From positions 1 through 7,782 of the forward strand of contig JADFLZ010000088.1 of the NCBI GenBank assembly GCA_022564135.1: a DNA stretch of 7,782 nucleotides. Direction: 5' to 3'. Source of the DNA: Candidatus Zixiibacteriota bacterium (lineage in GTDB: Bacteria; Zixibacteria; MSB-5A5; GN15; FEB-12). The notes beneath the pieces are model-generated. The model was not told the origin of the DNA. It did no database searches and worked only from the letters and a program-made list of their open reading frames with translations. The translations under genes were made by a program, and so were the position numbers. Shown piece after piece: positions 6,201 through 7,782 of the stretch (positions are counted from its first letter, which is position 1; every line of letters starts with the position of its first letter).

Positions 6201-7782
6201 ATCTACTGCAATAAATGTGATAAGATTCTCACCAACGACCGGGGTAAAGAACAGGGTATTCCCTGAGAGCAGTCCTAAATCTACTGAGAGCGTAAGCTCA
6301 TCACCGTTTATATCGCTGGCCGTAAATCCTGTCAGGAAAATTTCAGATAGATCACACAGCAGCATTGAACTGTCTGCCGGGCAGAACACTTCAGGAGCCT
6401 GGTTTAAGTTTATGGTAACGATGAAGCTATCTTCGCAGAAAGCTCCGCAACTGTCGCTGCAACGTATTACTACTTCAAAAGTAGTGTCTTTGGTGGGAGT
6501 GTAACACCACTGAAGTACAGTTGAAGCTGAAGTTGCCTGTGTGGAAAATTCTTTGCGGTTGTCGGCTCCAATTAAGCTTCCCGGACCGGAGATAATTTCG
6601 CAGCCCAGCAGGTTGCCGTCGGCATCGCTACCAAACAGAGGCAGACATATTTCTGTTATTTCACAAAGGTCGAAAGTCGTGTCCGCTGGAATATCGCAGA
6701 CAGGAGCTTCGTTTAAGTCTATGGTGACTCTGAAACTATCTACACATAAATTACCACAGGCGTCCCGGCATTCTATTACAACATCAAAAACAGCATCACT
6801 ATCAGCCTGATAGACCCAGTTGCCGCCTGTTATAATTCCCGGACCACTTAAGATACTGCAGGCAGGCTGCAGTTGGTCATTATCAAGTGCGCCTATCGGC
6901 AGAGAAATTTCCGTCGCTTCACAGATAAAGAAACTGGTATCGGCCGGAAGCTGGCAGACCGGCGGTTCATCAATTAGCACTGTTATGAGTACTGTATCTG
7001 CTGAAATCAGATTGCAGCTGTCGGTAGCTCTGACATAAATCTCATAGACTCCGCTTGTATCTGCATAAAATGTAACTAGACTAGAAAATTCATCATAATT
7101 TGCCCATATTGGCAGCTCTAATGAAATAATGTTATTTTCAGCATCGCTAATTTCTACGGGCACAGTTATCGAATCAGGACTGCATAATGCGATTGAAGTA
7201 TCATTAGGCAGAATAACTAGCGGAGCTTCGTTTAGATTAATAGTAACTGTAAAGCTGTCTTCACAGAAAGCTCCGCAGCTGTCGGTGCAGCGGATGACAA
7301 CTTCAAAAGTCGTATCATTGGTTGGTGTATAGCACCACAATAGACTGGTCGTATTTGAAGATAGTTGAGAAGCAATGGCATTCTTGCCGGTCGCTCCTGC
7401 TAAACTTCCAGGCCCGGAGACAATTTCGCAATCTATCAGATTACCGTCGGCGTCAGCACCGAATATTGGCAGGCAAATTTCTGTAACATCGCAAAGGTTA
7501 AAGACGGTATCAGATGGAACATCGCAGACAGGTGCTTCGTTGATATCAATTACTACTCTGAAACTATCAATACAAACATTATCACAATTGTCACGGCACT
7601 CTATTACAACATCAAGTACGGCATCGGAATCGGCTTGATAGACCCAGTAGCCGTCGACAATTGAACCAGCGCCGCTTATAACAGTACAAACTGGATCGGA
7701 CTGGTCAATGTCGTAAGCAGAAATCGGCAGTGTAATCTCGGCCGGACCACAGATAAAGAAACTAGTATCGGACGGAAGCTGG
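255..7782 (-). CDS. Giant secreted repeat protein with cohesin-like, dockerin-like and type IX sorting domains (5' end outside window)
   Basis: The frame is open without a stop from 7782 down to TAA at 255-257, giving at least 2508 residues. The first in-frame start-like codon is a TTG at 7340-7338. It falls in the middle of a repeat (the Leu before WCYTP), so it is not the real start. Visible order: 23 cysteine-rich cadherin/Ig-like repeats (1-2004), a cohesin-like domain (2008-2167), a linker with three Cys, a dockerin-like domain (2223-2289), a second cohesin-like region (about 2297-2409) and a type A sorting domain (2413-2508). The signal peptide must lie upstream, beyond the window. By domain knowledge the protein should cross the outer membrane by type IX secretion and act at the cell surface as an adhesin, fibre or scaffold; that role is inferred. 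No catalytic motif is seen. The only neighbour, rlmH, is convergent, so the operon context (if any) lies to the right. The array is strikingly poor in lysine. Confidence 0.95.
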   Translation of the reverse strand, partial: QLPSDTSFFICGPAEITLPISAYDIDQSDPVCTVISGAGSIVDGYWVYQADSDAVLDVVIECRDNCDNVCIDSFRVVIDINEAPVCDVPSDTVFNLCDVTEICLPIFGADADGNLIDCEIVSGPGSLAGATGKNAIASQLSSNTTSLLWCYTPTNDTTFEVVIRCTDSCGAFCEDSFTVTINLNEAPLVILPNDTSIALCSPDSITVPVEISDAENNIISLELPIWANYDEFSSLVTFYADTSGVYEIYVRATDSCNLISADTVLITVLIDEPPVCQLPADTSFFICEATEISLPIGALDNDQLQPACSILSGPGIITGGNWVYQADSDAVFDVVIECRDACGNLCVDSFRVTIDLNEAPVCDIPADTTFDLCEITEICLPLFGSDADGNLLGCEIISGPGSLIGADNRKEFSTQATSASTVLQWCYTPTKDTTFEVVIRCSDSCGAFCEDSFIVTINLNQAPEVFCPADSSMLLCDLSEIFLTGFTASDINGDELTLSVDLGLLSGNTLFFTPVVGENLITFIAVDSCGLSDTCQTLIIVDTNSAPVCNLIGDTTITSCVTEQICLPVGGTDIDGNLVSCEIVSGPGVIENGFWCYTPQANDTIDVTFRCTDECGEFCESSFRVIIDAGVAPTIADQFFSFKYCAETFNRELNIFATNDAADPTIFELLSGAGFIDSLSGLITYLPDTPGVYSFVVSVSNSCGSDTATVSDTIVFNGAPAVIVFDTTINLCSTEEICFDVFAFDADGDSLQITLIQGPGQFTQLTANSGQHCFTPNNIDSATYLFVYEVSDLCENGVNRQSSSAETISITVITNEKPTITCSDVSLTLFSCGDSVCFTVSATDPDNDLLIFEVLSGNAVANDSIICLTGDSSGTYEVTILCIDSCLNSDTCTVIVNVIMNSPPVIELGADFSVEGCSQQEICFGFSTSDPDNNLDVIVSNIGLVAGQDSLCFIADSSGVYQIIVTAVDSCGAEGVDTINVTVTLNTPPIVSLGPDTTRQICAGDSICLSVTIEDDNISSTATNFVLLDGVVCFSADTAGTYEVWVYAIDSCGVEAADTVYVTVTNPPAPFVELGEDFAAVICEPIQICIDPDTIANFNSITVNYGQFDPITNLFCVTIDSSISDYLIVEITDSCGRVARDSLWFDIKLNTAPVVEVAMPDTTVYLCGPAYICLPLLFADFEEQFADNDISVNFGNYANGEICFVPYDSGTYTIIASVTDSCGAIAADTAVVTVLTDQFVDLNCPNDTSIFICQPETLCFPLGEVPAWVDIEVSGIATWYDAENNQICFYAECGLRNRIIVKAITPCDTIICEFTVNVECNQPPVVLLPGDTSFVLCGPDSISFPVAIGDPDNNIETINIDSWAAYEPISSRISFAADTEGVYILTISATDSCGAQASAQIAVTVIINQAPEISFAASDSIYTICVFSEICLPLDIFDRENNIVSVVPSIGYFDAANQQICFTPTDTVGLYCIDVIATDSCGLADTTTKCLSIENDRAIGLDCPSDTLIISLCFPGVVSRFIDISGQPDSIITSFGYFDESEIFFPADTSGFYTIDLNVYSPCSTLSCQLYFDITIVDSIDIICPADDFVTICGPDTLCYPIIKSNSVQTLSVNAPAFISGDFVCLPVAEAGTYNLTIIGSGECGVDTCEFSITVDTNSAPILVSAPDTTYDDCIIPEICVPFTVTDADNNIDSVVGPDGLLTGNEYCFTPPAQGLYNLVFTAYDSCGAIGSDTTAIRISISLSSIICPSGTQSRTVCSGDSATVSVLISPFDAIVTVFLDGQPNGFYNPDLGLVVVFSEVSGVYDVMVVAQAKCKTDTCIFVLDVTVQEPPVLSCPVQIDTNICLNDGNTICFPVSVTGTGVELSVSDNAVLTDSTVCVSVSQDGTIQVITYAQGVCGIDSCVTTINVNVDEAPVLTLPQAVVVERCDFDTGQICIPGIFATDDSLLNITKICGPGTLELAALDSGQICFEPDANVYGIYTFCIQVDDGCNQVVDSFTVEIVPGPDCNKCVVLVIDPGDCIPVGRTHDVFINIETNRQIGGFDLLVSYDATVMSFSNATKEGTEIESWEFFTYRLNSSSCGSACPSGTIRFIGIADINNGAAHPPDEALSPNGRFIKITFQVSNNQNIGGLFLPINFIWFDCGDNIFSDPSGNELFIDNKIYNGEGILIWDEEDSISYPESSRPQGMGTPDSCINPDAMTAPRRCVEFFNGGICILDQVSFNDRGDINLNSVPYEVADAVVFTNYFIYGLSAFTVNVPGQIAATDVNADGITLSVADLVLLIRVILGDADPVPKLNPHDQELLLQLVRNKNDVTVFSNSSNGIGGAYLVFKLNSSESNIVPELTADAEHMDLRYHLAGDELRILVFSMKGNTIESGDRQLIKLSLESGQQPELIKSEFADGDGRAYKSSSSEIELPTDFELYQNYPNPFNPSTNISFYLPEQSDWKINIYNVNGSLVKQLSGSNETGMVEVLWDGASQSGNQVASGVYFYRLEAGDFKRTRKMMMLK
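258..545 (-). other. C-terminal type A sorting domain for type IX secretion
   Basis: Residues about 2413-2508 begin EIELPTDFELYQNYPNPFNP and continue STNISFYLP. They then run through INIYNVNGSLVKQLSG, VLWDGASQSGNQVASGVYFY and RLEAG to a basic end KRTRKMMMLK. This is the classic FCB-group C-terminal sorting domain (T9SS type A, Por_Secre_tail-like), an Ig-like fold of about 80-95 residues. It directs outer-membrane passage through the type IX translocon and is normally cleaved, with attachment of the protein to the surface or release. Its place at the extreme C terminus is as expected. Confidence 0.93.
555..893 (-). other. Second cohesin-like or beta-rich region between dockerin and sorting domain
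   Basis: Residues about 2297-2409 are predicted beta-rich with no cysteine. They show a weak cohesin-like rhythm: VTVFSNSSNGIGGAYLVFKL (IGGA-Y-x-V-F resembling the GGFDL strand), then MDLRYHLAGDELRILVFSM, and later RQLIKLSLESG, which resembles the closing strands of a cohesin. It is shorter than a full cohesin (about 113 residues), so it may be a degenerate copy or an unrelated beta domain. Confidence 0.5.
915..1115 (-). other. Dockerin-like domain (two calcium-binding loops) of the giant protein
   Basis: Residues about 2223-2289 contain two F-hand-like segments. The first is RGDINLNSVPYEVADAVVF with D2227, N2229, N2231 and D2239. The second is TDVNADGITLSVADLVLLIR with D2266, N2268, D2270 and D2278. 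Each is followed by a hydrophobic helix (VVFTNYFIYG and LVLLIRVILGD). This is the dockerin type I layout, in which each loop plus helix binds one calcium and the pair docks on a cohesin. In both loops the last Asp sits at loop position 13, where classical dockerins have 12. Confidence 0.85.
1281..1760 (-). other. Cohesin-like domain of the giant protein
   Basis: Residues about 2008-2167 follow the last repeat. The region has the cohesin-type pattern: an opening strand VVLVIDPGDCIPVGRTHDV, then INIETNRQIGGFDLLVSYD (2034-2052) with the typical GG-F-D-L-x-x-x-Y-D core, then TVMSFSNAT. Later come GTIRFIGIADINNG, FIKITFQVS and a final LPINFIWFDCGDN strand. By family knowledge cohesins are beta-sandwiches of about 140-150 residues that bind dockerins or act as structural modules. 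Extra cysteines are present: a CNKC motif at 2008-2011, C2021, C2081 and C2085 in an SSSCGSACPSG loop, and C2143. This suggests the fold is disulfide-stabilised like the repeats. Assignment rests on pattern recognition only. Confidence 0.75.
6393..6959 (-). repeat. Higher-order duplication, copy 2 (R4-R5)
   Basis: This is the partner of the R1-R2 block, separated from it by R3 (6960-7220). R4 shares the WVYQADSDAV segment and the VVIECRD segment with R1. R5 shares EICLP, DADGNL, SGPGSL, the WCYTPT strand and the TTFEVVIRC to AFCEDSF hairpin with R2. The pattern fits a tandem duplication of a three-repeat block followed by divergence. R6 does not resemble R3 closely, so either the duplicated unit ended at R5 or the third member was later replaced. 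Confidence 0.85.
7221..7782 (-). repeat. Higher-order duplication, copy 1 (R1-R2)
   Basis: Residues 1-187 align without any gap to residues 277-463 encoded at 6393-6953. A hand count gives 58/84 identities for R1 against R4 and 73/103 for R2 against R5, about 70% overall. This is far closer than neighbouring repeats are to each other. Similarity is also plain at DNA level, for example around 7751-7782 against 6923-6954. The period is 276 residues (828 bp), that is, three repeats. Most divergence sits in an extra segment of about 17 residues that only R2 and R5 carry before WCYTP. Confidence 0.88.

Larger units (their letters stand above)
1770..7782 (-). repeat. Array of 23 tandem cadherin/Ig-like Cys-rich domain repeats (R1-R23), protein-coding
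   Basis: The repeats were delimited by the recurring boundary N-x-(A/P)-P. Upper ends of R1 to R23 are near 7782, 7529, 7220, 6959, 6701, 6392, 6140, 5882, 5621, 5327, 5069, 4814, 4571, 4322, 4064, 3809, 3548, 3287, 3041, 2798, 2546, 2285 and 2036. Each repeat has the same plan: PxDT(S/T)xxxC, then EICLP or a variant, an acidic loop such as DADGN or DPDNN, SGPG or a similar turn, CFTP or a variant, DTSGxYxxxV, xDSCG, and a final DTxxVTV strand. R1 lacks only its first residues at the window edge. The alternating hydrophobic pattern and the xDSCG hairpin suggest extracellular beta-sandwich domains of cadherin or Ig type; the exact family is not assigned. The acidic loops could bind calcium, by analogy with cadherins. 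Confidence 0.9.

Noticed and set aside
6217..7332. Two plus-strand frames (6217-6504 and 7129-7332) with similar protein ends, looking like a repeated gene family
   Set aside because: They resemble each other only because they are the antisense of the duplicated R2 and R5. No start signal or family supports them.
1770..7782. Regular repeated DNA suggesting a CRISPR or satellite array
   Set aside because: The period is about 250-310 bp, copies diverge at third codon positions, and one reading frame stays open throughout, so these are protein domain repeats.
1770..7782. Assigning the repeats to a named family such as HYR, PKD or classical cadherin
   Set aside because: The xDSCG and DxDxN features are suggestive, but none of the full family signatures could be matched by eye, so only a cadherin/Ig-like beta-sandwich description is given.

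Overview
The window holds two convergent genes, both cut by the window edges. The left 173 bases are the 3' end of a plus-strand gene for RlmH, the SPOUT-family methyltransferase of 23S rRNA pseudouridine 1915. Almost everything else (255-7782, minus strand) is one uninterrupted reading frame of at least 2508 codons. It encodes the C-terminal part of a giant secreted protein, and its start lies beyond the right edge. An 81-bp gap separates the two stop codons and holds a good intrinsic terminator for the giant gene.

Residue numbers below count from the first whole codon of the giant gene in the window (7781-7779 = residue 1). From N to C the visible protein has: 23 tandem, cysteine-rich, cadherin/Ig-like beta-sandwich repeats of about 81-103 residues (1-2004); a cohesin-like domain (about 2008-2167); a Cys-containing linker; a dockerin-like pair of calcium loops (about 2223-2289); a region resembling a second, degenerate cohesin-like fold (about 2297-2409); and a C-terminal type A sorting domain (about 2413-2508) with the YQNYPNPFNPST motif used for type IX secretion.

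The sorting domain, the style of the repeats and the cohesin-dockerin-sorting order point to a bacterium of the Fibrobacteres-Chlorobi-Bacteroidetes (FCB) superphylum. It is most likely an uncultured group such as Zixibacteria or a relative (Ignavibacteria, KSB1, Marinimicrobia-like). The phylum is inferred from protein style only.

The most informative signal is in the cysteines. Each of the 23 repeats keeps one invariant pair. A second pair is either wholly present (15 repeats) or wholly absent (8), with no half-pairs. A third and a fourth pair behave nearly as strictly. The array therefore looks like a disulfide-stapled, calcium-loaded, lysine-poor extracellular rod. Near its C terminus it carries both halves of a cohesin-dockerin type interaction, which suggests a self-assembling surface fibre or adhesin. 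No enzyme domain is visible in the giant protein.
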